Assembly: GCA_021731325.1 (NCBI GenBank)
Contig: JAKFXP010000020.1
Coordinates: 1-15,562 of the forward strand
Length of the DNA: 15,562 nucleotides
From: Parcubacteria group bacterium
GTDB lineage: Bacteria > Patescibacteriota > Minisyncoccia > Phycocordibacterales > UBA12088
Direction of reading: 5' to 3'
Shown here: positions 1-7,724 of the stretch, in pieces
Numbering within the stretch: position 1 is the first letter of the stretch
Layout: every line of letters begins with the position of its first letter
Notes under the pieces: model-generated
Seen by the model: the letters and a program-made list of their open reading frames with translations, nothing else
What the model was told of the DNA's origin: nothing
Database searches by the model: none
Made by a program: the position numbers and the translations under genes

Positions 1-383
1 TGAGAATTACCGGTATCACCATCCCAGACAACAAGCGACTCGAAATCGGGTTGACGTCTATTTATGGGATAGGACGCAAAAAAGCACATGTCATTCTTAC
101 GAAGGCGGGTGTTGAGTTTGGCAGAAAGCCTACCACACTTACGACTGATGAAGAGAATAAAATTCGTGGTGCTATTGAGGATGGAGGTATGCTTCTCGAA
201 GGAGAGCTTCGTCGAGAAGTGGGTGCACACATTAAGCGATTAAAGGATATTGGCAGTTATCGAGGAAGTCGACACACGAAGAGACTTCCTGCTCGGGGGC
301 AACACACCAAGACCAACGCGCGTACCCTGAAGGGTGTGCGCAAGACCATGGGATCTGGTCGCCGTAAGGTTGAGAAGAAATAG
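1..383 (+). CDS. rpsM: 30S ribosomal protein S13 (uS13), 5'-truncated by one base
   Basis: S13 sits in the head of the 30S subunit, contacts the P-site tRNA and forms bridges to the 50S. The frame opens with bases 1-2 (TG), the last two bases of an ATG whose A lies just outside the window. The reading continues RITGITIPDNKRLEIGLTSI, the normal S13 N terminus, so an internal TTG at 51 is not the start. The full protein would be 127 residues, a usual S13 length. The helix-hairpin-helix-like YGIGRKKA lies near residue 20, and the basic C-terminal tail with RGQHTKTNARTLKG (about residues 98-111) is the family signature that contacts tRNA and 16S rRNA. It is first in the visible alpha operon, 28 bp before rpsK. 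The identification is near certain. Confidence 0.97.
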   Translation, partial: RITGITIPDNKRLEIGLTSIYGIGRKKAHVILTKAGVEFGRKPTTLTTDEENKIRGAIEDGGMLLEGELRREVGAHIKRLKDIGSYRGSRHTKRLPARGQHTKTNARTLKGVRKTMGSGRRKVEKK

Positions 384-411
384 TCAGTAGCTGATATAAC
401 AGATTTCTACC

Positions 412-846
412 ATGGGAAAAAAACGTATCGTCAGAAAACAGGGTTCATCGGTAAATGCGGGTTTGCGCGCACGCGCCCTTTCTCGTATCGCAAAGAAAAA
501 AGTTGATCGAGGTACGCTCTACATCCAAGCAACGTATAATAACACCATCATCACCCTTACCGACAAGAAAGGTAATGCACTTATGGCAAGTTCGAGCGGC
601 AGTCTTGGATTCAAAGGTGCCAAGAAAAGTACCCCCTTTGCTGCTGCAAAGGTTGGTGAGTTGGTGGCGGAAAAGGCGCAGCAGATTGGTATGTCGGAAG
701 TCGATGTGGTTATTCGCGGGGTTGGACCTGGTCGTGAATCAGGCATGCGCTCTTTTGCCGCAAAAGGTATTAGTATTAGTGGCATTAAGGATGAAACCCC
801 GGTACCGTTTAATGGCCCTCGTCCAAAAAAGCCACGACGAGTCTAG
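412..846 (+). CDS. rpsK: 30S ribosomal protein S11 (uS11)
   Basis: S11 lies on the platform of the 30S subunit near the mRNA exit path. The 144-residue product has a basic N-terminal extension (MGKKRIVRKQGSSVNAG), then the S11 core with YIQATYNNTIITLTD, SSSGSLGFKGAKKSTPFAA and VVIRGVGPGRESGMRSF, and ends in the expected RPKKPRRV tail. The length is slightly above the roughly 129 residues of E. coli S11, with the extra at the N terminus. The ATG at 412 follows rpsM by 28 bp and has no visible Shine-Dalgarno sequence. The order rpsM-rpsK-rpsD-rpoA-rplQ is the conserved alpha operon. Confidence 0.98.
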   Translation: MGKKRIVRKQGSSVNAGLRARALSRIAKKKVDRGTLYIQATYNNTIITLTDKKGNALMASSSGSLGFKGAKKSTPFAAAKVGELVAEKAQQIGMSEVDVVIRGVGPGRESGMRSFAAKGISISGIKDETPVPFNGPRPKKPRRV

Positions 847-882
847 TTTTGATTATATTCTCATTTAGTAACCGTATTTATT

Positions 883-1500
883 ATGCACGCCCTACCAACC
901 TACAAAGTCTGTCGTCGCCTCGGAGCAGGGGTATTCGATAAGTGTCAGACCCAGAAATTCGTGTTGTCTGAAGCTCATCATGCAAAGTTTGCAAAACGCG
1001 CAAAGCGTAATGTTTCAAACTTTGCGAAGCAGCTTCTCGAAAAGCAGCGTGTCCGCTTTTCTTATGGTTTGAGTGAACGACAACTTCGCCGGTACGTTGA
1101 AGAGGCAAATCGTGTTTCAGTACTTGGAGTAGATCCTACGGTACGTATGATCGAAGAATTAGAAATGCGACTCGATAATGTGATATATCGTTCTGGATTG
1201 GTACGTACTCGTCGTGCTGCACGACAGTTGGTCTCCCACGGCCACGTAGTCGTTAACGGAGTGCGCTCAACGATTCCCAGTATGAAAGTGAAGGAAGGAG
1301 ACACATTTACTCTCCGCGCACGCACCCAAGCACGACCCATTATGGAGCTGGTAAAGAATCAGATTGCTGATGCAACGAGTCCAGTGTGGATTACTATGGA
1401 TTCAGCAAAATATACCGGCAAGGTCACCGCTCGACCAAAGCCGGAGAATACCGAAATGCCGGGCAGTGTGAGCGCAATTCTTGAGTATTACAGTCGATAG
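883..1500 (+). CDS. rpsD: 30S ribosomal protein S4 (uS4)
   Basis: S4 is a primary 16S rRNA-binding protein that nucleates 30S assembly and forms part of the mRNA entry channel. The 205-residue product has the N-terminal segment (YKVCRRLGAGVF), the LLEKQRVRFSYGLSERQLRR motif, and a clear S4 RNA-binding domain at about residues 95-160 (RLDNVIYRSGLVRTRRAARQ, then QLVSHGHVVVNG). It ends in EYYSR as S4 proteins usually do. Only two N-terminal cysteines are present, so the four-Cys zinc knuckle of some S4 proteins is absent. In E. coli S4 represses its own operon by binding the leader ahead of rpsM; that region lies outside this window. No Shine-Dalgarno sequence precedes the ATG. Confidence 0.98.
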   Translation: MHALPTYKVCRRLGAGVFDKCQTQKFVLSEAHHAKFAKRAKRNVSNFAKQLLEKQRVRFSYGLSERQLRRYVEEANRVSVLGVDPTVRMIEELEMRLDNVIYRSGLVRTRRAARQLVSHGHVVVNGVRSTIPSMKVKEGDTFTLRARTQARPIMELVKNQIADATSPVWITMDSAKYTGKVTARPKPENTEMPGSVSAILEYYSR

Positions 1501-1571
1501 TAAGTGTGGTGCACTCGATCAACCATTGGTAACATTATTTCAAACAACTTTAGTACTATTTGCCTATCATT

Positions 1572-2555
1572 ATGGACTACAACGTAGCACTCCCATCCAA
1601 GCCGCGCGTAGTTACTGAGGACGCGACCTCAGGTCTTTTTGAGATAGACGGTCTTTTTCCAGGGTACGGACACACTCTCGGTAACTCACTTCGTCGTATT
1701 ATACTCTCATCCCTTACGGGAGCTGCCATTACCGCAGTAAAGATTGACGGTGTCCCCCATGAGTTTTCTACCATCCAAGGGGTGCAGGAGGACGTCATCA
1801 CCATGCTGCTTCACCTTAAGCGCGTACGTTTTACCATGGTGGGTACCGAAGCACAAAAACTTACCATTGAGGTAAAGGGAGAACGGGAGGTGACTGCTGC
1901 AGACATTAAGAATAGTGGTCAAATTGAAATTCTTAACCCTGAGCAACACATTGCTTTTTTGACCTCAAAAAATGCTAGTCTTTCTATTGAGCTTACGATT
2001 GAAAAAGGTCTTGGATATGTTGCCCGCGACATGCGCCAAGAAGGTAAAGCAGAGGTAGGCACTATTTTACTTGATGCAACATTTACCCCTATTCGTCGAG
2101 TCAACTACGAAGTCGAGAATATGCGCATCGGAGATCGTACTGATTTTAACCGACTCCGTATCTTCATTGAAACTGATGGTGCCGTGTCTCCTCGCCAGGC
2201 ATTGGAGCGTTCTATCGAAATTATGATTCATCAGCTCAAAGCTATTGTTGGGTTTAAGGATTCACACGAAGAAGAGCAGGTGGCTGCCGTCTCCATTGCA
2301 ACTCCCTCTGTAGACGTTGTGTCTGGTTCTGATCGAAAGAAAGAGCAAGCAGATTCGGAGATTCTTAAAACGCGGATCGAGTCCCTTAAGTTGGGTGCAC
2401 GAACAATTAGTGTCCTCGGTAACGCCAATATCCGTACGGTAGGAGGTCTTGCGCGCAAAAAGGAGGAAGATATACTCGCCATTGAAGGACTCGGTATTAA
2501 GGGCTTGCAAGAGATTAAGCGTGCGCTCTCCGAATTTGGCATAACGCTCCACTAA
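1572..2555 (+). CDS. rpoA: DNA-directed RNA polymerase subunit alpha
   Basis: Alpha dimerises to scaffold assembly of beta and beta', and its C-terminal domain binds UP elements and activators. The product is 327 residues from the ATG at 1572; an in-frame TTG at 1560 would add four residues but fits homologues less well. The N-terminal domain shows GYGHTLGNSLRRIILSSLTG, VPHEFSTIQGVQEDV and the dimerisation segment ending in QLKAIVGF (about residue 225). A Lys/Glu-rich linker leads to the C-terminal helix-hairpin-helix domain (about 265-327; LGARTISVLGNANIRTVGGL and EGLGIKGLQEIK). By my alignment the Arg matching E. coli R265 (in GARTIS) and the Lys matching K298 are kept, while N268 is Ser, so UP-element contact may persist. 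It lies between rpsD and rplQ as usual. Confidence 0.98.
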   Translation: MDYNVALPSKPRVVTEDATSGLFEIDGLFPGYGHTLGNSLRRIILSSLTGAAITAVKIDGVPHEFSTIQGVQEDVITMLLHLKRVRFTMVGTEAQKLTIEVKGEREVTAADIKNSGQIEILNPEQHIAFLTSKNASLSIELTIEKGLGYVARDMRQEGKAEVGTILLDATFTPIRRVNYEVENMRIGDRTDFNRLRIFIETDGAVSPRQALERSIEIMIHQLKAIVGFKDSHEEEQVAAVSIATPSVDVVSGSDRKKEQADSEILKTRIESLKLGARTISVLGNANIRTVGGLARKKEEDILAIEGLGIKGLQEIKRALSEFGITLH

Positions 2556-2565
2556 ACGAGTGGGG

Positions 2566-2593
2566 TTGCAAGGAAACGTAAGACAGGTATACT
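2566..2593 (+). promoter_or_regulatory. Predicted sigma70-type promoter for rplQ
   Basis: A TTGCAA (2566-2571) and a TATACT (2588-2593) are separated by 16 nt, immediately after the rpoA stop codon. The start point expected about 7 nt downstream falls at 2600-2602, right at the ATG of rplQ (2603 or 2606), so a transcript from here would have essentially no leader. This would allow L17-L13-S9 to be expressed apart from the upstream operon. It is a prediction from sequence only. Confidence 0.55.
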
Positions 2594-2602
2594 CAACAGG
2601 TC

Positions 2603-2956
2603 ATGATGCATCATAATAAAAATAAAAAGTTTGGAAGAGAGCGCAAGGTGCGTACGGGTCTTATGCGTTCTCTGGCACATAACCTCATTTTGGAAGGTAA
2701 AATGATTACGACGGAGGCAAAGGCAAAAGCAATTCGCCCCTATGTTGAGCGATTGGTCACACATGCCAAGAGTGATACGGTAGCAGGCCGACGTTTGGTT
2801 GCTGCTCGTCTCGGGAATGATACGACCGCTACGGCAAAGCTTTTTAACGAAATTGGGCCACAATACAAAGATCGTGCAGGAGGGTATCTTAGAATTGTAC
2901 GCGTGGGTATTCGTGCAGGAGATGCTGCGGTTCAGGCGTATATCGGCTTTGTATAA
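2603..2956 (+). CDS. rplQ: 50S ribosomal protein L17 (bL17)
   Basis: L17 binds 23S rRNA near the peptide exit tunnel. The 117-residue product carries KFGRERKVRTGLMRSLAHNL, the ITTEAKAKAIRPYVERLVT motif, KLFNEIGPQYKDRAGGYLRI and GIRAGDAAVQAYIGFV, matching L17 from end to end. Two adjacent ATG codons (2603 and 2606) are possible; the second gives MHHNKN, closer to the usual MRH start. No convincing Shine-Dalgarno sequence is present, and a promoter ends only about 10 nt before the ATG. It is the last gene of the canonical alpha operon and is followed by rplM after 9 bp. Confidence 0.97.
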   Translation: MMHHNKNKKFGRERKVRTGLMRSLAHNLILEGKMITTEAKAKAIRPYVERLVTHAKSDTVAGRRLVAARLGNDTTATAKLFNEIGPQYKDRAGGYLRIVRVGIRAGDAAVQAYIGFV

Positions 2957-2957
2957 T
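2952..2957 (+). promoter_or_regulatory. Possible -10 element ahead of rplM
   Basis: A perfect TATAAT overlaps the rplQ stop codon and lies 8 nt before the rplM ATG, the same geometry as the better-supported leaderless-type promoters in this window. No good -35 hexamer is seen at 16-17 nt (GTTCAG or GGTTCA at best), so this could be chance. Confidence 0.25.
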
Positions 2958-2965
2958 ATCGAATT

Positions 2966-3325
2966 ATGACAGAAGTACAGGAACAACACACTATTGATGC
3001 AACTGGTAAGCGACTCGGTCGTGTAGCCACCGAAATTGCAACCCTTCTCATGGGGAAGCATCGACCTGACGCCGTGCGTCACATTGCAAAGCCAATCTTT
3101 GTCACGGTCACCAATGCAAGCAAGCTTCTGATTGATGAGCGTAAGCGTAATCAGAAGACCTATCAACGATATTCAGGGTACCCGGGTGGTCTCAAGACCC
3201 TCTCCCTTGTCCAAGTAGTTGCACAAAAAGGATATCGAGAAATATTAAAATTTGCGGTATATGGCATGCTCCCCAGCAACCGTTTGCGCGCAGTGCGTAT
3301 GAAAAAATTGACGATCACTGATTAA
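2966..3325 (+). CDS. rplM: 50S ribosomal protein L13 (uL13), short form
   Basis: L13 is an early-assembling 23S rRNA-binding protein. The product is 119 residues against 142 in E. coli. It starts close to the conserved IDATGKRLGRVATEIATLL, continues with GKHRPDAVRHI, KTYQRYSGYPGGLK and FAVYGMLPSNRLRAVRMKKL, and stops soon after, so both the N-terminal arm and the C-terminal tail of the longer family members are missing. The core rRNA-binding motifs are intact, so it should be functional. It is followed by rpsI after 12 bp, the conserved L13-S9 pair. No Shine-Dalgarno sequence precedes the ATG. Confidence 0.97.
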   Translation: MTEVQEQHTIDATGKRLGRVATEIATLLMGKHRPDAVRHIAKPIFVTVTNASKLLIDERKRNQKTYQRYSGYPGGLKTLSLVQVVAQKGYREILKFAVYGMLPSNRLRAVRMKKLTITD

Positions 3326-3337
3326 TACTTATTTTCC

Positions 3338-3742
3338 ATGACTACTAAAGACACGAGATACATCGAAGCAGTGGGACGACGGAAGACGTCAACCGCACGG
3401 GCACGTATCACCCCCTCATCCAAGACCGAGGTGGTGGTAAACGGCAAGTCGGTGAATGAATACTTTCCAAACGATACGCTTCGATCTCATGTTATCGAGC
3501 CCTTGCATGTAGAGGAACTTGAGCAAAAGTTCTCAATCACCATTATGGTACGGGGTGGCGGTATCTCCTCACAGTCTGAGGCAGTGCGGCACAGTGTTGC
3601 TCGAGCATTGACCAAATTCTCTGAATCACTCCGCAAGCCGCTCAAACACGCTGGTTTTTTGAAACGAGATCCTCGTATGAAAGAACGACGAAAGTTCGGT
3701 CTCCGAAAAGCTCGTCGTGCGCCGCAGTGGAGCAAACGATAA
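3338..3742 (+). CDS. rpsI: 30S ribosomal protein S9 (uS9)
   Basis: S9 sits in the 30S head, and its C-terminal Lys/Arg tail reaches the P-site tRNA anticodon stem. The 134-residue product shows EAVGRRKTSTARARI near the N terminus, VVNGKSVNEYF, IMVRGGGISSQSEAVRHSVA, and the basic tail DPRMKERRKFGLRKARRAPQ ending SKR, all diagnostic. The tail ends in Lys-Arg as expected for tRNA contact. It is translationally downstream of rplM and closes the ribosomal cluster: a strong intrinsic terminator follows within 4 bp. Confidence 0.98.
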   Translation: MTTKDTRYIEAVGRRKTSTARARITPSSKTEVVVNGKSVNEYFPNDTLRSHVIEPLHVEELEQKFSITIMVRGGGISSQSEAVRHSVARALTKFSESLRKPLKHAGFLKRDPRMKERRKFGLRKARRAPQWSKR

Positions 3743-3745
3743 GAT

Positions 3746-3780
3746 ACAAAAACCTCATCATGTTGATGAGGTTTTTTTGT
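3746..3780 (+). terminator. Intrinsic terminator after rpsI
   Basis: AACCTCATCA (3751-3760) and TGATGAGGTT (3764-3773) form a perfect 10-bp stem with a 3-nt TGT loop, followed by a run of T to 3778. A-rich sequence just before the stem extends the pairing. It ends the alpha-operon/L13-S9 transcript. Confidence 0.93.
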
Positions 3781-3815
3781 ACCCCCACTTGCAAAAAGTG
3801 ATAAGAAAGGTCATC

Positions 3816-4433
3816 ATGTATAGTATGAAATATATCACTCGCGTCCTCGCATTATTTGTATTCACTGCTTCGTGTGCCTTGGTGGTACACGCAAGCGGTA
3901 TTAATAGAACATACACCTTGTATACCCTACCAGGGTTTGTGGACGCGCTCATTACTCGAGGAATCGTTCCCCCTGCTGCGGCAGGTAAAGCACGCGAGCT
4001 TGCCCGTATGATTACTCGAAGTGAACAGGGTGCCACCACGCACAAAGGAGCTCTCAATGCCGACAAGGTAACGGTGACCGTATCAAAATTGATAGAGCAA
4101 GCAAATCTCGAATATGACGCACGAGTCGATATCAAAGGGCCTATTCTCATCGTAAAAAATATCTCCTCGGAAGCAACGACTCTCGAAGCAAAACGGCGCT
4201 GTCAAATTGTGTACCGTGTATATGATACGGATGACGTCATGGTATATGACAGCGCAACGACAGAAGCATGTATGACGAATGAGAAAGTAACGTACCCCCT
4301 TGCCGCAGGACAAGTCCGCATGTTCCCTATACTCCACCAGCCATCTAATTACCCCCTGAAGGCGGGCACGTATCGACTTGAGCTTGAGTACCCAGGGTAT
4401 GGTACCGATGATCTGACCATTACCGTAAAATAA
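3816..4433 (+). CDS. Predicted secreted protein with C-terminal Ig-like region, function unknown
   Basis: I do not recognise a named family. The 205-residue product has a clear Sec signal peptide: MYSMKYITRV, a hydrophobic core LALFVFTASCALVV, and a likely cleavage site after VHA (residue 26). TASC is a poor lipobox because the -3 position is Thr. A short helical stretch follows (about 40-66, GFVDALITRGIVPPAAAGKA). Residues about 95-205 look beta-rich, with CQIVYRVYDTDDVMVYDSA, PLAAGQVRMFPIL and KAGTYRLELEYPGYG, reminiscent of Ig-like or BsuPI-type beta-sandwich domains. Two cysteines (129 and 152) could form a disulphide. The ATG at 3816 has AAAGG 5 nt upstream, one of the few Shine-Dalgarno-like sites here; ATG 3825 is an alternative. 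It stands alone between the rpsI terminator and convergent dnaE. Confidence 0.8.
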   Translation: MYSMKYITRVLALFVFTASCALVVHASGINRTYTLYTLPGFVDALITRGIVPPAAAGKARELARMITRSEQGATTHKGALNADKVTVTVSKLIEQANLEYDARVDIKGPILIVKNISSEATTLEAKRRCQIVYRVYDTDDVMVYDSATTEACMTNEKVTYPLAAGQVRMFPILHQPSNYPLKAGTYRLELEYPGYGTDDLTITVK

Positions 4434-4436
4434 TTT

Positions 4437-4451
4437 CTATCTGAACGATAG
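4437..4451. terminator. Weak hairpin between convergent gene ends
   Basis: CTATC (4437-4441) and GATAG (4447-4451) flank a 5-nt loop in the 35-bp gap between the secreted-protein gene and the dnaE stop codon. A T run follows only after GGTGG on the plus strand, and an A/T-rich stretch follows on the minus strand. It may serve as a weak bidirectional terminator, but the short stem makes this uncertain. Confidence 0.3.
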
Positions 4452-4468
4452 GGTGGTTTTTGGGAGTA

Positions 4469-7400
4469 TTATAGATTTTTTACTTTCTCTACTACAAAGC
4501 TCTTTTCTCCGTTACGGGTGTTAAACGTGCCCTTGAAGGCCACACACGCCTCAGGAACGAGAAGTTCGCGGTATTCCTTGTATGTCTTGGGGAATATGAC
4601 TGCTTCGACCGAATCCGTATAATCAGTCAGTTTAAGAAATGCCATTTTGTCGCCCTTTTTTGTCGTAAGTGCCTTCACTTCAGTGAGCATTCCCCCAATA
4701 ATCACTTCAACCCCCACGTACCCCCCTTTTGCCGTCTCTATGGTGCGTCCTATTTTGGTGAGGTGATTTTTGTGTGCGTCGAGTGGATGACCGGAGACAT
4801 AGAGCCCCAAGAGTTCTTTTTCCCACTTGAGCATGTCACTCATAGAGGCTTCGGGAGCTTCAGGGAGACGTAAGGTGCTGGTATCTGCAGTTCCAAAGAG
4901 TGATACTTGCGCCACCTCTTTTGATAACTCCTTACTAAAGGCAAGTAAATCTTCGATGTACATGCGCATGCGTCCACGTTTGTATTCAAACGAATCAAGA
5001 GCACCACAAAGCACGAGCGCCTCAAGTGACTTTTTGTTTAAGGTGCGATCTTTGAGCCGCGTGAGGAAGTCAGTAAGTGAGAGATATGGTCCATGCTCAA
5101 CCCGCTCAGCAATGATGCGATCTACCACCCCCTCACCAACGTTTTTTATTGAATTTAAGCCAAATCGAATAGCGTCAACGGCATCCTTTTGCACAACGGT
5201 AAATGAGCTTAAGCTCTGATTCACATCGGGTTTGAGCACCCGTACTCCCATCCGATGACATTCATTGACCCCTTCCGAAACCTTGTCGATATCACCTGAG
5301 TCGGCGGTGAGAATGGCTGCCATGTATTCAGCAGGGTAGTGCGCTTTCATATACGCGGTTTGGTAGGCAACCCGACCGTAACTGGCCGCATGTGCCTTAT
5401 TAAATCCGTATCCTTGAAACGGCTCAAAGAGAGTCCAAATTGCCTCCGCCTCTTCTTTTCGCATCCCGGAGTATTTTTGACAGCCATCGACGAAGGTGAC
5501 GTGTTGTTTTGCCATTTCTTCAGGGATTTTTTTCCCAATCGCTTTTCGAAACTTGTCGACGGACTCCCAGTCATATCCGGCCAATTCGATTGCGGTGAAC
5601 AAAAGATCTTCTTGGTATACGAGAATACCAAACGATGGTTCGAGCCACTTCTTTGCCTTTGGGTGGAAATATCGAATCGGCGCACGACCTTGCTTGCGTG
5701 CAATATACTCAGGGATGTTGCGCATTGGCCCTGGTCGGTAGAGTGCAATCATGGCGTTAATGTCTTCGATGCGAGTAGGGATGAGTTCCTTAAGATGTCG
5801 GGTCATTGCGGTACCATTTAACTGAAAGACACCACCCGTCTCACCGCGGGCGAGCATTTCAAATGTCTTAGTATCGTCAATCGGCATGGTATCGAGATCA
5901 ATATGGACTCCGTGTCGTTCTTGAACTCGCTCGATAGCATCCGCCAAGATTGACAGGTTTTTGATGCCGAGAAAGTCAAATTTGAGCAGGCCAACCCCAT
6001 CTTCACCCACCCCATGCATATCATATTGGGTAATACGTTTCCCTCCTCCTTTCGGGTCTGGTTGTATCGGTACAAACTCTTCAAGAGGACCGGGAGCAAT
6101 CACCACCCCTGCTGCATGTACTCCCACATGACGTGCACAACCTTCTATTTTTTTTGCGAGATCGATGACCCGCTGAGTATCCTTGTCTTTTTTGTAGAGA
6201 TCAGAGAGCTCTTTTTCGGTCTCAAGCGCACTATCAATTGTCATGGGAAACCCTTGAGCGCCAAAGGGAATGAGTTTCGCAATCGTGTCACCAAGGCCAT
6301 AGGGATAGCCGAGTGCGCGCGCTACGTCACGTACGGCAGCGCGTGCCATCATGGTTCCAAACGTGCCGATTTGTGCTACATTTCCCGTACCGTATTTTTC
6401 TTTTGCGTATTCAATCATTTCATCCCGGCGATTATCGGCATAATCCATATCGATGTCCGGTGCAGAAGGTCGGTGGGGATTTAAGAAGCGTTCAAATGGA
6501 ATGTTAAATGCGAGGGGGTCGACGGTAGTAATGCCGAGTACATAGGTCGTGAGAGATCCGGCAACCGAACCTCGAATTGTGGTGAGTATCTTACGTTCTC
6601 GGGCTTCACGAAGGAGATCACCAACCGCAAGGAAATATTTCGAGTATCCTTTTGTCTTGATCACATCGAGTTCGTAGTCAAGGCGTTTTTTTACCTCACC
6701 TTCGTACGACAAACCTCGCCACAGCACCCCTTCAATAGCGAGATGGGTCAATTCATCATCGGGGGTACGACCAGAAGCAATGTGGAAATCGGGGAAATAC
6801 CAATGTCCAAGTTCTATGGTAACGGTACAACGTTCCGCGATTGTTCGGGTATTGGCAAGTGCCTCGGGAGTATCGGCAAATAGGGTATGAGCACGCTCAG
6901 GAGATATGAATGAGAAATCTTCGTCTTCAAAAAATCCCTCTTCTTCCAATGAACCCCCGTTTTGTATTTTAATCATCGTCTCTCGCGCGAGACGGTCTTC
7001 TGGTGCAAGGTAAAAAGTATCGTGCGCTGCAACAAGCGGTACTCCGGTCTGTTCTGATAGTTTTTGTATTTGTATTTGCAAATATTCATGCCCTTCAATT
7101 TCCGGATGATGAGTACGTTCGAGGAATACGTTCTCGGTGCCAAAGAGTGTTTGGTACGAACGGATAATCTCTGCTGCTTTTTCGGCGTCGTTACCGCGCA
7201 AAGCACTAATGTGTTCTCCGGCAATAGATGGAATAATTGCAATAAGTCCCTCGTGCCATTTCTGAAGAATCTCCCGGTCGATTCGTGGCTTATGGAAAAA
7301 ACCTTCACAATATGAACTGGTGACCAACTTAATGAGATTTTTATACCCCGCGTTATTTTCAGCCAAGAGAACCAATCGACTCCGTTTTGTGTCAATAATT

Positions 7401-7639
7401 GGATCCATATCAAGTCGTGACCGTGGTGCCAGGTATGCGTCAAGTCCCAAAATTGGTTTGATCCCGGCCTTTTCGCAGACTTGATAAAACTCAATGGCAC
7501 CGTATAGGTTACCGTTATCGGTGAGGGCGAGAGCGGTCATACCAAACTCCTTAGCACGCGCCACGAGTGGCTTTATCTTGGGTACGGCGCCTAAGAGGGA
7601 GTAATGACTGTGGGTGTGGAGATGTACAAAATCAGACAT
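4469..7639 (-). CDS. dnaE: DNA polymerase III alpha subunit (DnaE), short C terminus
   Basis: This is the replicative polymerase catalytic subunit. The start is the ATG at 7637-7639, giving MSDFVHLHTHSHYSLL; TAGGAAAG just upstream is a good Shine-Dalgarno sequence, and an upstream in-frame start would add 14 unconserved residues. The product is 1056 residues (E. coli 1160). Order: PHP domain (about 1-270), palm/fingers with RGSVAGSL (356-363), catalytic PDIDMDY (D395, D397) and KFDFLG (D555), helix-hairpin-helix near NVGEGVVDRI, a beta-clamp-binding motif QVSLF (911-915), and an OB fold that ends the protein. The C-terminal tau-binding domain of E. coli DnaE is absent. In the PHP domain HLHTH is kept, but compared with Taq DnaE the TDH motif reads TDN and another ligand site is Asp, so proofreading by PHP is doubtful. 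It is divergent from rnhB. Confidence 0.98.
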   Translation of the reverse strand: MSDFVHLHTHSHYSLLGAVPKIKPLVARAKEFGMTALALTDNGNLYGAIEFYQVCEKAGIKPILGLDAYLAPRSRLDMDPIIDTKRSRLVLLAENNAGYKNLIKLVTSSYCEGFFHKPRIDREILQKWHEGLIAIIPSIAGEHISALRGNDAEKAAEIIRSYQTLFGTENVFLERTHHPEIEGHEYLQIQIQKLSEQTGVPLVAAHDTFYLAPEDRLARETMIKIQNGGSLEEEGFFEDEDFSFISPERAHTLFADTPEALANTRTIAERCTVTIELGHWYFPDFHIASGRTPDDELTHLAIEGVLWRGLSYEGEVKKRLDYELDVIKTKGYSKYFLAVGDLLREARERKILTTIRGSVAGSLTTYVLGITTVDPLAFNIPFERFLNPHRPSAPDIDMDYADNRRDEMIEYAKEKYGTGNVAQIGTFGTMMARAAVRDVARALGYPYGLGDTIAKLIPFGAQGFPMTIDSALETEKELSDLYKKDKDTQRVIDLAKKIEGCARHVGVHAAGVVIAPGPLEEFVPIQPDPKGGGKRITQYDMHGVGEDGVGLLKFDFLGIKNLSILADAIERVQERHGVHIDLDTMPIDDTKTFEMLARGETGGVFQLNGTAMTRHLKELIPTRIEDINAMIALYRPGPMRNIPEYIARKQGRAPIRYFHPKAKKWLEPSFGILVYQEDLLFTAIELAGYDWESVDKFRKAIGKKIPEEMAKQHVTFVDGCQKYSGMRKEEAEAIWTLFEPFQGYGFNKAHAASYGRVAYQTAYMKAHYPAEYMAAILTADSGDIDKVSEGVNECHRMGVRVLKPDVNQSLSSFTVVQKDAVDAIRFGLNSIKNVGEGVVDRIIAERVEHGPYLSLTDFLTRLKDRTLNKKSLEALVLCGALDSFEYKRGRMRMYIEDLLAFSKELSKEVAQVSLFGTADTSTLRLPEAPEASMSDMLKWEKELLGLYVSGHPLDAHKNHLTKIGRTIETAKGGYVGVEVIIGGMLTEVKALTTKKGDKMAFLKLTDYTDSVEAVIFPKTYKEYRELLVPEACVAFKGTFNTRNGEKSFVVEKVKNL

Positions 7640-7664
7640 ATCTTTCCTACCGGATGATGGGGTA

Positions 7665-7673
7665 AGTATACCA
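7665..7673 (-). promoter_or_regulatory. Predicted extended -10 promoter for dnaE
   Basis: On the minus strand this reads TGGTATACT, an extended -10 (TGn plus TATACT). No good -35 is seen at 17 nt, which extended -10 promoters often do not need. The predicted start near 7658 gives a leader of about 19 nt that contains the dnaE Shine-Dalgarno sequence. Confidence 0.5.
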
Positions 7674-7683
7674 TAGCCCATAC

Positions 7684-7712
7684 TTCAGTAATTTTTTGGA
7701 TGAAAATATGCT
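7684..7712 (+). promoter_or_regulatory. Possible weak promoter for rnhB
   Basis: TTCAGT (7684-7689) and TATGCT (7707-7712) are separated by 17 nt, in the 85-bp gap shared with divergent dnaE. The expected start lies about 5 nt before the rnhB ATG at 7725, which has no Shine-Dalgarno sequence. Both hexamers are only partial matches. Confidence 0.3.
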
Positions 7713-7724
7713 ATCGTATTTCGC

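Noticed and set aside
1526..1554. TTGGTA-17-TTTAGT as a promoter for rpoA
   Set aside because: Both hexamers match at only four of six positions, and rpoA is expected to be transcribed from the upstream operon promoter.
3308..3335. TTGACG-16-TATTTT as a promoter for rpsI
   Set aside because: The predicted start would lie inside rpsI, after its ATG; the TTGACG encodes the end of L13.
3789..3824. TTGCAA with TATAGT as a promoter for the secreted-protein gene
   Set aside because: The spacer is 24 nt, too long, and the start point would lie after both candidate ATG codons.
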